From Combretum micranthum (taxonomy: Eukaryota; Streptophyta; Magnoliopsida; Myrtales; Combretaceae), in assembly GCA_024138025.1 (NCBI GenBank), contig JAMXBD010001048.1, forward strand, positions 310,001 to 374,000: a DNA stretch of 64,000 nt, given 5' to 3'. Positions 1 through 11,899 of this stretch are shown here, in pieces (the first letter of the stretch is position 1; each line of letters starts with the position of its first letter). The notes below the pieces were generated by a model. The model saw only the letters and a list, made by a program, of their open reading frames with translations. It made no database searches and had not been told where the DNA came from. Made by a program: the position numbers and the translations under genes.

Positions 1-1427
1 TTACATTCTTATAGTGAGTTTAGCTTATTTTCTTTACTTAAGAAATAACTTTTTATTTTTATTAAGACAACAACAATATCATCATGCATGAACATAAGTT
101 TATAATTAAGTAACATGACAAAAATATGAAAGATGGAAAATATGGAAATAAGCACAAAATAAATATCAAGTATTGGAAGTCTTAACTTATTTGAAGATTT
201 TTCGGACTTAGACATGGCAAGTCCAAAAAGAAAAATTAGTAAAATAAGAAAATTTATTTTGACTGATGACAAGTCCAAGACTAGAAAGGCTAGTCTTAAT
301 ATAATAACATAAATAAATAAATAAATTGCAAGGCATAGATAAATAAAAGTTATGTTAGTGAGCTTGTATGCTCCAAGAAATATATATATATATATACATA
401 AATATATTTAATAATATATAGAAGTTAGATTAGAGTAATAATAACAATATAACAACATAAAATAACATAATAATAAAATGAGATTTTGTGCATGAACAAG
501 AACAACATAGATTTGCTTTATAACACTCATAGGTTTAGGAAATACACATCATGGTCATGTTAAATTACATGACATGAAAAAGAAATATTTGTAGGGATTT
601 TACCTAAGGTAGAAATGTCGATGGAAGGAGAAATAGAAGTTGTTATTGTTAGAAGATAGTGATGGTGTGGGATTATGAAGAAGTTGGGAATGAATTTTTG
701 GAGAGATGTTTTATGAGAAAATTTGGAGAGTTTTGTTAAAGTAATGAAGTGTGAAAGAAATTGAGGAAGAGGGGGTATTTATAGATGGGTATGGAAGGAA
801 ATTAGATATAATTAAATAAAAAAAATTAGATGTATATGGGTATGTGTAGTGCCTTCTAAGGGTAGATAGAGATAAATTTATTTAATTTGTATTTTTGTAA
901 TGAAAAGTAAGTAACGTATAAGAGTTGTAAGATGTAAAGTTGTATTGGAAATATAAATTGTAAGAATAGATATAGTAGAATGTAAGAATAGATAGTAAAA
1001 AAAAAAGTAAAAATAGATTAATAGTAATGAATAGTACAAGACAAATTAATACTGATAGTAAAAAAATACGCATAAATAAGCTATATATGATATTTTTAGT
1101 TACGAAAAATTATAAAACTAATTTTTGAAATCCTTATATTATTACAAGTCTAATGGTGTTATTTGATTATTTTTACCGTTTGGTGCACTGGGACAAGGTT
1201 TTCAAAATTTGATCCCGTTCGTGAACTAAATTTTGACAAAGCTGGTATTTTTAAGCTTCCTATATTATTACAGACTATAATCTATGATTCACTCAATTTT
1301 ATTGTTTAGGGGTTAAGAGTACCATGCCAGATATAAATTCCCTAGGTTTGTTATAGTTTATTGACTTTAAGGTTTCCGATCGACTTTCGGTTTTAGGGTC
1401 ACGTAGCATAAAATCTAGGGGCTTACA
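1..1427 (-). mobile_element. Family A Ty3/gypsy LTR, 5' part, cut by window start
   Basis: Read on the minus strand, this begins at 1427 with TGTAAGCCCC and runs to the window edge, so it is the first 1.4 kb of an LTR that continues to the left. It matches, in order, the starts of the LTRs at 11900-15620 (minus) and 20261-23839 (plus): a block with GGAAACCTTAAAGTCAA, a block ending in AAAAATATCATATA, the TATAAATA promoter box, and a stretch rich in TATGCTC and GACTAGTC motifs. No primer site or internal region is visible to its right, so 1427 is an outer edge (solo LTR or element end). The family is inferred to be Tekay-like because the 11900-15620 copy is attached to a gag fragment. Confidence 0.75.
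776..783 (-). promoter_or_regulatory. LTR TATA box (TATAAATA)
   Basis: TATAAATA on the minus strand, about 645 bases inside the LTR start. The same octamer sits at 14940-14947 (minus) and 21005-21012 (plus) in the two full-length family A LTRs at comparable offsets (about 670 and 740), so it is very probably the retroelement promoter. Confidence 0.55.
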
Positions 1428-2640
1428 GTAAAGATATAACTTAAGTGTGTTTATATTTGTGTTGTTGTAGCTCCTTTGGAGTATTTTGTTTTGAGTGTGA
1501 GCAAAGTGTGTGAAATTTTCATTGAATGAGGCATTGCTTGTGTACCGTGGAGACTACGAGCAGACCGAGTTCCACATTATATCACGATATTATCTCTTCG
1601 ATTCCTCTCTTTACTTATTGCACATTATATTATTATGTTTATTCGTTCAATTGCATCAATTTGGGATTAAGTTCTTGAAAAGAGCAAAAATGTGCATAAT
1701 TACATTTTTAGGTGTTGCTAGTTTTCAACAAATCGTATAAAATAGTAAAATGGTAATTATTGTAATTAAATGTTTTTTGAATAATTGATTTCTAAAAAAA
1801 AAAAGAATTAAAATACTTGACAATTGTTAATATATTGTTATGTTACTAGTTAAATGCAAATAGACTTTTAAATCTTAAACATAAAGTATAACTTCACAAA
1901 AAAAAATAATAAATCCCACATTAATAAAATGCAAAGGTAAATTACGAATTATCTCCCTAAATTTTTACGTCAATGCAGATTTACCTTGAAACTTTCAAAA
2001 TTCACTTTTTAATCTTTAAACTTTTAAAAATTGACATAATTGAGGATAATTAATATTTTCTATTAAAATAAAACTTAGGGTAACTGCAAATTACTTACTT
2101 GACCTTTCAGTTATGCATGGGTTTACCTCCTAAATTTTCATCATGCGTAGATTTATCCTCTAAATTTTGATTTATTACTTAAATTTTGATTGATGTGTGG
2201 ATTTATCGTTGAACTTTCATAATGCATATAAAAAATATTAATTGTTCTTAACTAAGAGTCAAAAGGCATACATTAAAAGTTCAAAAAGTGAATATGTACC
2301 TATATAAATGTTTGAAGGGTATTTTACAATTATCTAAATGCAAACGGGTGAAATGTCAAATCAATGGTTATAAATAACGATGGTTTGGATCATCCATATA
2401 TTTATGAATGTAACCTACGGTTTAAGTTTAGATAAATTTAAGGATCTCATGATAGTTATAATATGATTGGCTTCGACACATCAATAGATGATATTTTTTT
2501 TTTTCATGATTGATCTTTTAAAATTTTTTACACTTATTTTTTATAATTTATTTAATTTTTATTTGAGTGGTGATGTGATCATCTGATTAGACCAAAGAAT
2601 TTCCTTAAGTCCACTAAGAAATGTCCAGGTAAAGAAACCG
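1428..2640. other. AT-rich intergenic DNA with MITE-like repeat
   Basis: No coding sequence is supported here. About 1936-2337 contains opposed, imperfect blocks: GGTAAATTACGAATTATC on the left and, on the other strand at the right end, AGATAATTGTAAAATACCC. Internal phrases alternate between 'toward T' and 'toward A' runs, as in plant MITEs of the kind found at 32861-33167. Target duplications were not identified, so the limits are approximate. The rest (1428-1935) shows nothing recognisable. Confidence 0.35.
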
Positions 2641-2872
2641 GGTGGATCCGGGCTCGGTCCACATAAACACCTAACCTAGTCCTTAATGATCCATTGGCCG
2701 AAAGCACCCACTCTCTCTTCCATCTTCCATGTCCGCGCCAACACCGTCACTGGACCTTTGCTTGCGCGAGTTCATCTCTCCATCTCTGTCCTCCCCAAAT
2801 CCAAAGTAAATTCCAAACTCCACTCTTTCGACTGTCTCTGCATTATCAATCCTCCAGAAACTAAAGCTTCAC

Positions 2873-4329
2873 ATGACACGCCTTCTTCGTCTGCTTCTTC
2901 TTCAAAAATCAATAAAAATCGATCGAACTCCCACAAAGCTCTCCTCCCCATGGTCTCTCCGAACCCTTTCCACCCAATCCTCCAAATACCCAGAATACGA
3001 AATGCCCTCCGTCACATGGGGAGTCATCCAGGGCCGTAAAGAAAAGCTCGTCTCACGTGTTATAATCTCCGACTTTCTCAAAACCCTAGGCATAATACCC
3101 GATGAACTCCACGACGTCGAGCTTCCTTCCACCGTTGAGGTAATGAGAGAGCGTGTTGAGTTCTTACAAAAGTTGGGTTTGTCTGTCGATGATATTAATG
3201 AATACCCTTTAATGCTTGGTTGTAGTGTGCGTAAAAATATGATTCCTGTTTTGGGTTATTTGGAGAAGATTGGGATTCAAGATCCAGGCTTGGTGAGTTT
3301 ATTAAGAATTATCCACAGGTTTTGCATGCTAGTGTTGTTGTTGAGTTAGTCCCTGTTGTTAAGTTCTTAAGAGGATTAGATGTTGAGAAACAAGATATTG
3401 GATACGTATTAATGAAGTATCCTGAGCTTCTGGGGTTTAAATTGGAAGGCACCATGAGTACTTCTGTCGCCTATCTTGTTAGTATCGGTGTTAGTCCTAG
3501 GGATATTGGTCCTATGATTACGCAGTATCCGTATTTGCTGGGGATGCGTGTTGGGACTATGATTAAACCGCTTGTTGATTATTTGGTTTCCTTAGGTTTG
3601 CCTAAGAAGATTTTGGCTAGGATGTTGGAGAAGCGGGCGTATGTACTTGGTTACGATCTTGAAGAGACCATTAAGCCAAATGTAGAGTGTTTGATTAGTT
3701 TTGGTATTGGTAGAGAGGCTATTGCTTCGGTTATTGCACAGTACCCACAGATTCTTGGGCTTCCTCTAAAAGCTAAGTTGTCATCGCAGCAGTACTTCTT
3801 TAACTTGAAGCTTAAGATCGATCCGGATGGTTTTGCACGTGTGATTGAGAAAATGCCCCAAATAGTAAGCCTTCACCAACACGTGATAATGAAGCCAGTT
3901 GAGTTTTTGCTAGGACGAGGAATACCATCTAATGATGTGGCTAGTATGGTTGTGAGGTGTCCTCAGTTGGTTGCTTTGCGAGTTGAGCTTATGAAAAATA
4001 GCTATTACTTTTTTAAGAGTGAAATGGGGAGACCACTGAAAGAGCTTGTGGAGTTCCCTGAATATTTTACGTATAGCTTGGAATCAAGAATCAAGCCAAG
4101 GTACCGAATGTTACAGTCTAAGGGGATTAGATGTTCGTTGAATTGGCTTCTCAATTGCAGTGACCTGAGGTTTGAAGAGCGGTTGCGAGCTGAGTATATC
4201 GAGCAAGATAATGAAGGTCCAAAATTTTGTATGGGTGGGAGATTAGAGTTACCAGGGACAGAGATTGTGTCAGATGAGGAAGAAGAAAGTGATGATGAAG
4301 TGCTTTATAGGCGTACAGTTTCTCTCTAG
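2873..4329 (+). CDS. MTERF4: mTERF-family organelle factor, mTERF4 (BSM/RUG2) type, with one 1-base frameshift
   Basis: Single-exon gene for a protein of about 485 residues, counting one missing base. It belongs to the mitochondrial transcription termination factor family, helical-repeat nucleic-acid-binding proteins; the Arabidopsis BSM/RUG2 (mTERF4) member acts in plastids and mitochondria, and the maize orthologue supports chloroplast intron splicing. The N-terminus (about 45 residues) is basic, Ser/Thr-rich and nearly free of acidic residues, as expected of a transit peptide. From about residue 80 it has repeated mTERF motifs: YPLMLG, YPELLG, YPYLLG, YPQILG, CPQLVA. The C-terminus is acidic (EEEESDDE) and ends RRTVSL. 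ATG 2873 is the first ATG after an in-frame TAA at 2807. The reading frame shifts at about 3275-3278: one base is missing, after which the frame running to 4329 carries the conserved repeats. Orthologue assignment rests on remembered similarity over the whole repeat region; I am confident of the family and fairly confident of the subtype. Confidence 0.88.
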
Positions 4330-4659
4330 AAAGTCTGCTTTGTCATTGTGATTGAATATCAGCTGCTTTGGGGTTATAGAAGCTTATCATGGGTCAAAGT
4401 TCGGTGCATTATGTTTGACTTCAAATGGATTTTTTTTTAAAAAATCCTTTGCATATTTTATTCATCAATTGGATTCATCACTTGTAAGATCCCACAATTC
4501 CATTATGGCTTAGGCATTTGCCTATGCTTATTCTAGTTTAATGGTGCCTGAGAGTCAGAGAGTAGATCATTCTGATTATTTTCTTTTTTAGTGACACTAT
4601 GAAAGTTGTTAGATGCTGTTGTAATTCTGCTGTTATAGTTGCTTTGCTTCACACCTGTT
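4330..4659 (+). other. 3' flank of the mTERF gene
   Basis: Non-coding, T-rich, with several AATAAA-like signals absent in perfect form; presumably 3' UTR and spacer. Nothing else recognised. Confidence 0.4.
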
Positions 4660-5576
4660 ATGGAGATTCAGAAAAGCGTTGGATGGCTTGTTCTATCTGT
4701 CCATCCCATCATATTGGATACTGCAACAAGCAGTAGTGAATGCCTTAAGGGCAGCTCCATCCGTGTGGACTCTTGGAATTGCAGGCATGGGGTCATTGCA
4801 GGTATATTCTTTTGCTTTGTTGTAATCATGAATTGTACTTATATTCCCAAATAATGGTGGAATCACCTGATGTTTCTATTATTGTTGCTGCAGAAGACAG
4901 CAATCCATCAGTTGCTGCCGCAGCATCCAAAACTATCCATGCATTGAGAAAACATTGGAAAATGGCAGGAGACAGCTGGAAATTTATGATGACTAAAATT
5001 CCCACTGAAGGGGCTAGTGGCAATGAAACCATTGACAACATGGGCAGTAAGGCATTGGTCATAAGGAAGTTACACTGTATGTATCTCTCCTCAAAAAGGT
5101 TTTATTAGCTGTAGGTGCAACAACTTATTGGAAGAGTATGGGGCAATGGAAATTTCTTAATAAAGAAAGTACATTACTTAATCTTAAAATAGCGTTCCCT
5201 CTCTTTCTCTGCTGTTCTACAAATTTTCCAGATATACCAGCTCAAAGTATATGGGAAATTGTGATGGCTGGAAGATATTTAGCTTTAAGATGAAGCAGCT
5301 TGTTGCATGTTCAGTGTGTGGATGTGTATTTAAAGCCCCGTCTTATGTATAAGGCTTTTAAAGATTGATTTACAGACTGAATGGAATTTTTCTTTCAATA
5401 GACCATAGGTGACATTGCTAATTCTTTTGCATCATCTACCACATGTTCCTTTCCTTTTGTCATCTGCAGCTGATTACTTTGAGCCAACAGCATTGAGTGC
5501 TTGTGGTTTGACTTTATCCCTACTGTATGTGATGCATGCAGTACTCAGAAGTGTAAAAGGCACCAGTACAGCATAA
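4660..5576 (+). CDS. Unrecognised small multi-exon gene model (possibly degenerate)
   Basis: A three-exon reading frame is visible: 4660-4801, 4894-5076 and 5232-5293, joined across canonical GT-AG introns of 92 and 155 nt, giving 128 residues from ATG 4660 to TGA 5291-5293. The middle and third exons look protein-like (Ala-rich start, then KHWKMAGDSWKF, ALVIRKLH, SIWEIVMAGRYLAL). In the first exon a different frame looks more convincing as protein (VNALRAAPSVWTLGIAG), which would need one extra base to join. A further possible last exon, 5470-5576, follows a good acceptor (CATCTGCAG) and encodes a hydrophobic helix (SACGLTLSLLYVMHAVL) before TAA; the TGA in exon 3 would block it. I do not recognise the family and assign no function. 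It may be a small real gene with consensus errors or a decayed copy. The limits include the possible last exon. Confidence 0.38.
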
Positions 5577-7740
5577 ATTTTCCTCCTTCAGACTTGGGAA
5601 AATGTCTTCAGTTTTGTCTTAATAGTTCATCTGCCATTAGATTGTAGATCATGTGGGGTTTGCCTATATTCCATGAATCCTTTGGCGCCTGTTTCTTTGC
5701 CATTGATTTTGAATGAGAGACTTGTTAGGGTGAATATAGATATCCTGGTAACAATTAGAGCACCTGGTTTACAGGAGTAGAAATCTTAAAAGGCGCCATA
5801 AATTACTTCCTCAGCATTTTTCGAATCTCGGCACTATAAGGACGTCTGCATTTTTAATGGTGAGATCCTTTATGTGTTTCTTGTGCATTATTTTATATTC
5901 ATTGGAAGGTCCATTTTTACAAATTGCAAATTCAAAACCATTAGAAAACAAAGTAAATAAGATTTAGAAACCGGACGTTGTGTAGGAATGAGCTTCTAAA
6001 CGAGTGGTTGGCGTGGAGAGGCCGTAGGAGATGTCTGGTATGAGCAATAGCAACTAGTTATAATATTGTTTCAATTTGTTGCTGATAAGTGCATTATTAT
6101 ATGTTATTGTATTTATATCAAATGGTAGAATAGTATTCTTACAAATTCTAGTTTGTTGGTCCCAAATATGTAACAAAATATGTAAACAAGGAGGAGGTTG
6201 AATTGGTCACTTTCAATATTAGAATTTTTTTAAACAAATCCGAAAATCCCTTGATTATTTAGTTGATTTGGCATGAAATAATTAAGGACAAAAAACAATA
6301 AGTAAAGTGTGTGCAAATAAAAAGAGAAGGAAGAGAAGTAAAGACAAGCAATATATAGTGGTTCGACTTTGTGCTTATGTTCACTCTTTTAGCTTCAAGC
6401 TGGAAACTTTATAATCCACAAGGGTATGTTCCACTAATCTAATCAACAACTTGATTACTAAAGTCACAATTCGACTTTACTTAGCTTCCTTATTTTCGCC
6501 TTGAGCTATCATTGATTATAGAGCTCTATTGTAATACAAAGCAAATGAAGAATACTCTACGAATCCTTTTCTAACAAAGCAATGAGAAATTTCAAAAAGT
6601 TGAGCAAGATGAGAGTGCACAAGTTGGGTTCAAAGTATGCAACCAAAGTTGTTGTTTTTTGTGTTTTTTTTTTTTTTTTCTTTCAGTGGGATGTGTATAT
6701 TTTCTCGTTTATATCTTCTTCTAATTTGAAATTTGAATGCTTAGGCTATTTAAGCTTTTATCTTCAACAGTCAACTTGATGCTTTCAACGTTCATGATTT
6801 GTTGTTTGCTAGATATTTGGATGATCTTCGTATATATTTCGGTTTTAGTCTTCTTTAATTCCAAGTTGATTTCAAATTTGAAAAAGAACGTTGTCGATTT
6901 ATAGCATTATAATTTACCTTCTTTATCTTGGAATTAATATTCATAGTTGAATTCAAATTTAAATGTTAATAACTGATGTTTGATAAATATCACTGAAGCT
7001 GCCTCTTGTTCATCTTGAAAAATTCGTGTAAAATAGTTGTTGTGCTTGATGTTATCCTTTTAAACTTATTTGAAACTCATGGTTGGGTGCATCAACATGT
7101 ATCTCCATAATATCCCATAAAATCCAAAACATATCTTGAATACTTATCCATTAAAATCTCTTGAAACATACCTTATGATATCCATTGCCTTATCTTCAAA
7201 TCTTCAAGAAAAATTTGACCAGCTTCGTGCTAAGGTAAATATTTAAGATAGAAATCGAATAATTGCAGCAACTTTCTCATGTTGTTGAAATATCTTGAAG
7301 TACTTAGAAAGTAATTCAAATCCTTGAGGATTTTAGTCCAACTTAGTAGAACATATGCATACATTACCAAAATGTATTCATCTTTTTGAGTTGACTTGAA
7401 ATCATAGTTAATCCATGTTTAAAACATGTTCTGAACATTCTATGGATGAGCTATAATTTTTCTCATCACTTCCAGACTACTCTTTAGAATTCCTTCTAGG
7501 TATAATTACCTTGTTCTACTTTTCTAGTATAATCTTGTTTCTTTTTTCTAGTATAGTCTTTGGAGTTCCTTTCTAAGTAATATGATGCTTATTTAATTCT
7601 TTAACATTTCAATTACTACACACTTAATTGATTTATTAGTAATTTCTTCACTCTTTTGTTATCTTCAAAACTTTTTAATATAGAACTTAACATAGTTAAT
7701 ATTAACGAGGTTGGACATTTGCATTACAATCAAGTCCATA
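5577..7740. other. AT-rich intergenic region, no gene seen
   Basis: No coding, RNA or structured repeat is supported. Around 6030-6045 the string GAGATGTCTGGTATGAGC resembles the right end of the hAT-type element at 7749-8394 plus its flank, so a truncated relative may end there, but no left end was found. 6340-6560 has the look of dispersed repeat DNA but cannot be classified. Confidence 0.4.
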
Positions 7741-7748
7741 ATATGAAC

Positions 7749-8394
7749 CAGACATCTCAAGTTGGTTGAATCGGAACCTGACTTGCCCCAAATGCTGGGT
7801 CCATCGTAGTAGGTGGGTTAAACCTTGCTTTCGAATAGAAAAATTAAAATAATAAAAAAGTTAATAAAGTCAATAACATTTAATACTTAGACTATTTTCC
7901 ATGTCAATTGATATTATTAGTTATCTATTCATAATATGTAATGCATTCCTAACAATAGATATGATAAATACAATTCAAAACCACCATGTCTCATCTTTAT
8001 ATAGAAGTTCACTAAGAGAAGAATCTCAATTTTAAATAATGTGGACTTCTTTTTCTTTTATAAGCTACTCTTTTATAATATTATTGTGGTTTCACATTGC
8101 TTATATTTCAACTTAATAAAGATGTATTTGTCTATAAATATTGCACATCCTTGAAATTATTTCAAGAATATGGGCTAAAGAGTAGTATATTCTTAAACCC
8201 ATTTTATATTTGAGGTTTTAAATTTTTTTAATTTAAGAATTTTTATTTTTTTCAACATTTTGTTAGAAGTGGATGGGTCAAGACCCATCTTGATCTATCC
8301 CAAACCTAGCAGGCCTTGGGTTCAAACTTAGCCCATGCTAATCTAGAGCGATTATGGGTCCCTGATTTGTGGACCTGCCTTAGGGAGATGTCTA
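7749..8394. mobile_element. Non-autonomous hAT-type element (MITE) with 8-bp target duplication
   Basis: A 646-bp element flanked by a perfect 8-bp direct repeat ATATGAAC (7741-7748 and 8395-8402). Its termini are inverted repeats CAGACATCTC (7749-7758) and, on the other strand at the right, TAGACATCTC. An 8-bp duplication with short inverted ends is the hallmark of the hAT superfamily. Subterminal regions are enriched for GGTC/GACC-type words (CTGGGTCC, GGGTCAAGACCC, GTGGACC), the usual transposase-binding style. It has no transposase, so it would have depended on an autonomous hAT. The terminal word TAGACATC is shared with the element at 33310-33765. Confidence 0.85.
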
Positions 8395-8402
8395 ATATGA
8401 AC

Positions 8403-8859
8403 AACTACATATTTATCGTTTGATCTCAACTCAAGCCATTAAATTTATTATGTGGAACTCAAATTCTAACTTAAAGAAACACTCCTCAAGTTCAAGATTG
8501 AATTGATTAAGTTTATTAAAGCTCCCTTTTTTAATAAAAAGAAAGAAAAAAGAAAAACTTTAAACTCGAATTAAGTGCTAATTTATTTATTCAACATTGT
8601 GAAGCTTAACTTAAGCTCTATAACTGACTTGATTAGGTTGATTTCAAATCTTGCTAATATCAAGCCACATCAAGTAGGTTACAAAAACATTTATGTTGTG
8701 TTTGGTTGCAATGATTGGATTAGACAAGAGAAACTAGACAGTACAGTATAAAGAGTACTATACAAAACAATTCTTTTATACCATATTTGATATATATAGT
8801 ACTAGAATAAATTTTGTGTTGTGTAATGTTTAATATATACAATTATAGGACAGGATGTA
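8403..8859. other. AT-rich intergenic, possible MITE edge
   Basis: TGTGTTTGGTTGCAATGATT at about 8697 resembles the opening of many plant MITEs, but no matching terminus or duplication was found. No gene. Confidence 0.3.
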
Positions 8860-9250
8860 TATTTTGATCATTTTATCCTTGTCTTAAAATATATTTATTT
8901 AATTAACTTATTATATTATTTGATAAATATAATTTAAAAAGATTAATTTATATATATAATTAAATTTTTTAATTACATATTATATTAAATATAAAGCCAT
9001 AATCAAACTTTTTTTGGGGAAAAATTCACTACCTAATTAAAATATTAAATATTCAAATAATTTTTTGATCATTATACCTTATATTGTAATATATTTATTT
9101 TAAAAAATTATTATGTTATTTGATAAATACAATTAAAAAAGATTTTTTTATATTTACAATTAATTTAATTACATATTATATTAAATATAAAGCCAAAAAT
9201 TTTTTATAAAAATTCGCTACTTAATTATAATATTAAATATTCATATAATA
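8860..9250. repeat. Direct tandem duplication, about 200-bp unit, 1.9 copies
   Basis: Two consecutive, clearly homologous AT-rich units. Anchors: TTTTGATCAT at about 8862 and 9063; TGATAAATA at 8921 and 9121; ATAAAGCCA at 8991 and 9187. Spacing is 196-201 bases. The copies differ at many positions, so the duplication is old. No coding content. Confidence 0.7.
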
Positions 9251-9581
9251 AATTAATTACCTAATTAAAATTCACTATCGATGTTTTAATACATCAAAAC
9301 ATTAAAAAGAATCATACTCACTAAAGTAAATATTGATGAGTTATATCAAGATACAACTTAAATAAATCACGAATAAAAAGGATAATGACACAACTTAAAT
9401 AATCATCACAATAACAATACATATATGCTTTAATTTCAAATTCATTATTAAAGTTTTACGATAGCAAAAACCATAAGTAATTGACCAAAAAGCAACTTTT
9501 TAGTTTCTATAATGTACTTTTCCATTTATCGTACATTTCTTGTGCTAGATTATTTCTCATTTGTCTCCATTCCGCACTAGC

Positions 9582-10140
9582 TATAAACCCTTAGATTTAA
9601 TGCTAAATTTATGCTTAAACCCTAGAATTAGAAGTTAACCGGAAACCTTAAAAGTCAATAAAGACCATAACAAATCCTAGTATTTGGATCCAAAATCTTT
9701 GCGCTCTTAACCCTAGAGCAATAAAATTGAGATAATTATGGAATATGACTCATAATAATATAGGAAAGCCTAAAAAGATCAGATTCCTCATAATTTAATT
9801 TGTTTTGAATCTGAATGGGATCAGTTTTCGAAAAACATGTCATGGGGCTCGGAATAGTAAACATATTCCGATAACACCGTTAGACTAGTAATAATATAAA
9901 CATTTCAAAAATATCAGTTTTATAATTTTTTGATAACTAAAAATATCATATATTGCTTTTATGCGTATTTTCTTAACTATAGGTATTAATTTGTCTTGTC
10001 TACTATTCATTACTATTCACTATCTCTACTTTTTCTTACTACCTATATACCTATTTATTATATTTTTTATTTCCAACCACCGAAGGTTTATCGTTGTTTA
10101 CTTTTTAATAATTTTATTTTGGGTTCTATATTACCCGATT
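9582..10140 (+). mobile_element. Family A LTR, truncated 5' portion
   Basis: Starts TATAAACCC (TG mutated to TA) and follows the start of the LTR at 20261-23839 closely: GGAAACCTTAAA, TTTGTTTTGAATC, TTTTCGAAAAA, CACCGTTAGACT, then AACTAAAAATATCATATAT at about 9940. Similarity fades by about 10080-10140. Its right neighbour is an LTR start in the opposite orientation, so the two face each other. The 3' two-thirds are missing. Confidence 0.65.
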
Positions 10141-10373
10141 TTACAAGTCAAAGTTACGTATAGAATTTGTCATACGTAGTGGTTTTGAATTGAAGACTTT
10201 TGAGTTCTTTTTTTTTTTTTTTTAAGGAATCTCATTTTCTCAAGATTAAGAAATTTCTAGATTCGCTCGTGATTTAGGACTAGCTAAAGTTCGATTTTAA
10301 TTTGGAGTCATTTTTAGAGTTTATTTTCGATGTTTATTTTGGAATTATTTACTGAAATTTTTCGGGGCTTACA
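10141..10373 (-). mobile_element. LTR start fragment, minus strand
   Basis: On the minus strand it begins at 10373 with TGTAAGCCCCGAAAAATTTC, closely resembling the start of the LTR at 55447 (TGTGAGCTCCGAAAAATTTC). It interrupts the gag fragment at 10374 exactly at a TG terminus, as expected of an LTR insertion edge. Where it ends on the left is uncertain. Confidence 0.45.
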
Positions 10374-11019
10374 TCGATGGTTCTCCCCCTTTGAGAAATA
10401 TGCAAGAAGTCAGCATTGTACCGAACTCTGAGACTTCTCGGAAAATAGTTCTCAAGAACTCTTCTCGAAACATATCCTAAGTAGTGGAGCCGGCAATTCT
10501 TGCTTCTTCGATTCCTACCATACTCGAGCATTAAATTTCAACAAGTATGTCCCAAAACTAACTCTTAAATGGTAGGGTACTTCATAAGCATCAAACGATC
10601 TCTCGACTTGGGCTAACCAGTCTTCAGCCTCGTCTGGCTTTTCAAAGGCTCCATCGAAATAGCTGTTACTTTTGATGAAGTCAAGGAGTAGGTTTCGGTG
10701 TGATCTTGGTGGTGGTGGCGGTGGAAATGGCGTAGCATGCGACTGTTCACCGAGTGCTTCCACTGTGGCTTCAGGAGCATTCTGAGGTGGAGCAGAAGCT
10801 GGAATATTTTGATTTTGTTGCTGAATCAAAATAGTCAACAACTGGTTCTTCTATCTAAAGGGTAGCTGCAAAGTCATTTTGCTGGTTCGGGGCAGGAGCA
10901 AGGTTATTCTTCGGTTGGTTTTGTGGAGGTAATCCTTGTTCAGCTAGTACTTCGTTGGAATCTCGTTGCTCTCTATTCTTACGTCTTCTTGGACGACTAT
11001 TTAATCGTTTAGATTACAT
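10374..11019 (-). pseudogene. Ty3/gypsy gag fragment (Tekay-like)
   Basis: Minus-strand remnant of gag. It contains the retrotransposon Gag core: a Pro-rich stretch, DFIKSNSYFDGAFEKPDEAEDWLAQVERSF-type sequence (about 10570-10700), then in a shifted frame ENYFPRSLRVRYNADFLHIS and GRTID. It aligns with the gag at 60308-61726 (same KPDEAEDWL / QPDEAEDWL block). There is an internal frameshift near 10515-10530, an early stop after the presumed ATG at 11019, and truncation at 10374 by another LTR. It lies downstream of the primer site 11881-11891 and the LTR 11900-15620, so all three are the 5' end of one minus-strand element. Confidence 0.75.
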
Positions 11020-11880
11020 AAGCTTTAGTTTTCTTTTATACGCTCTATACTAACGTTTACGGAAATCACAAAAATCTCAAATATAAGGATCATAAATCAA
11101 AACTTATGGGAATAAATTTACAAAATAGAAATTAACAGAAGCTTAATAAGAAATCATGAAATTCAAAATACACATTACAAAGAAATCACAAAGTAAGAAT
11201 TCAAAATCATGAATTTTACTCACAAAAGAAATAATATAAATGCCATAAAAACAAAACAAAGGGATCATATTATTAAGAAATCATTAGGTCATTTGTTGTC
11301 CTTTAAACACTTAACTACATCTTTTAATTAATTGCGATTTAACAACTAACGCGTTACGTTTTGGGCGAACGCAATGCTTTCTTCTCCTCGTAGCTCCTTT
11401 ACTTATTTTCTCGATCTTTCCGATGAGATTTGAGGGAATCCGTGGTTGGTTTCACCTTCTTCCCATTTCCGATTTCTTGAAAGAACATTCTTGCTTTCGA
11501 TCCTTTGACAGTGCCTACGAGACTTGTTTCCATCATTACCTAAGGTTGATTGCATAATCTTTTATGTAACATATATTTACTTTTAGCTCCATTATCAAAA
11601 AATCGATTAACTTTGTTTTCTTGCTATTTGCAACTTACAAAGGATGTGTTTTCTTGAGGCTTAAAATAGTTTGGAAATCCACCTATTCTTTTAAGGTTAT
11701 AAACTAGTTCTATGGCCATCTACATATCTTAGGTATGGTCATAAAACATGTGGTCCCCCATATATCCCCACTTTCTATAATTTTAGGATTTTTCCTAAAA
11801 CTCTTGTGGTTTCATTTTAAACTTATCATGTCTCTAAGACTTCTATTCTAAACTTACTGTTTTCTTCCCTAATCTTGATA
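11020..11880 (-). other. Leader between primer site and gag remnant
   Basis: The untranslated leader of the same minus-strand element, from primer site to gag. No open frame of note. Confidence 0.5.
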
Positions 11881-11891
11881 CTCTGATACCA
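11881..11891 (-). other. Primer-binding site, initiator Met tRNA type
   Basis: TGGTATCAGAG on the minus strand, the standard plant retroelement site for tRNA-iMet, lying 8 bases inside the LTR end (CGTGACA at 11900). Confidence 0.75.
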
Positions 11892-11899
11892 ACTTAAAT

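Noticed and set aside
2686..3039. Open frame of 117 codons overlapping the mTERF start
   Set aside because: Different frame from the mTERF protein, no family resemblance; a shadow of the gene and its C-rich leader.
3293..3318. GTGAGT...CACAG segment in mTERF4 whose removal would also restore the frame
   Set aside because: At 26 nt it is far below the minimum plant intron size, and it encodes a conserved part of an mTERF repeat; a one-base loss explains the data better.
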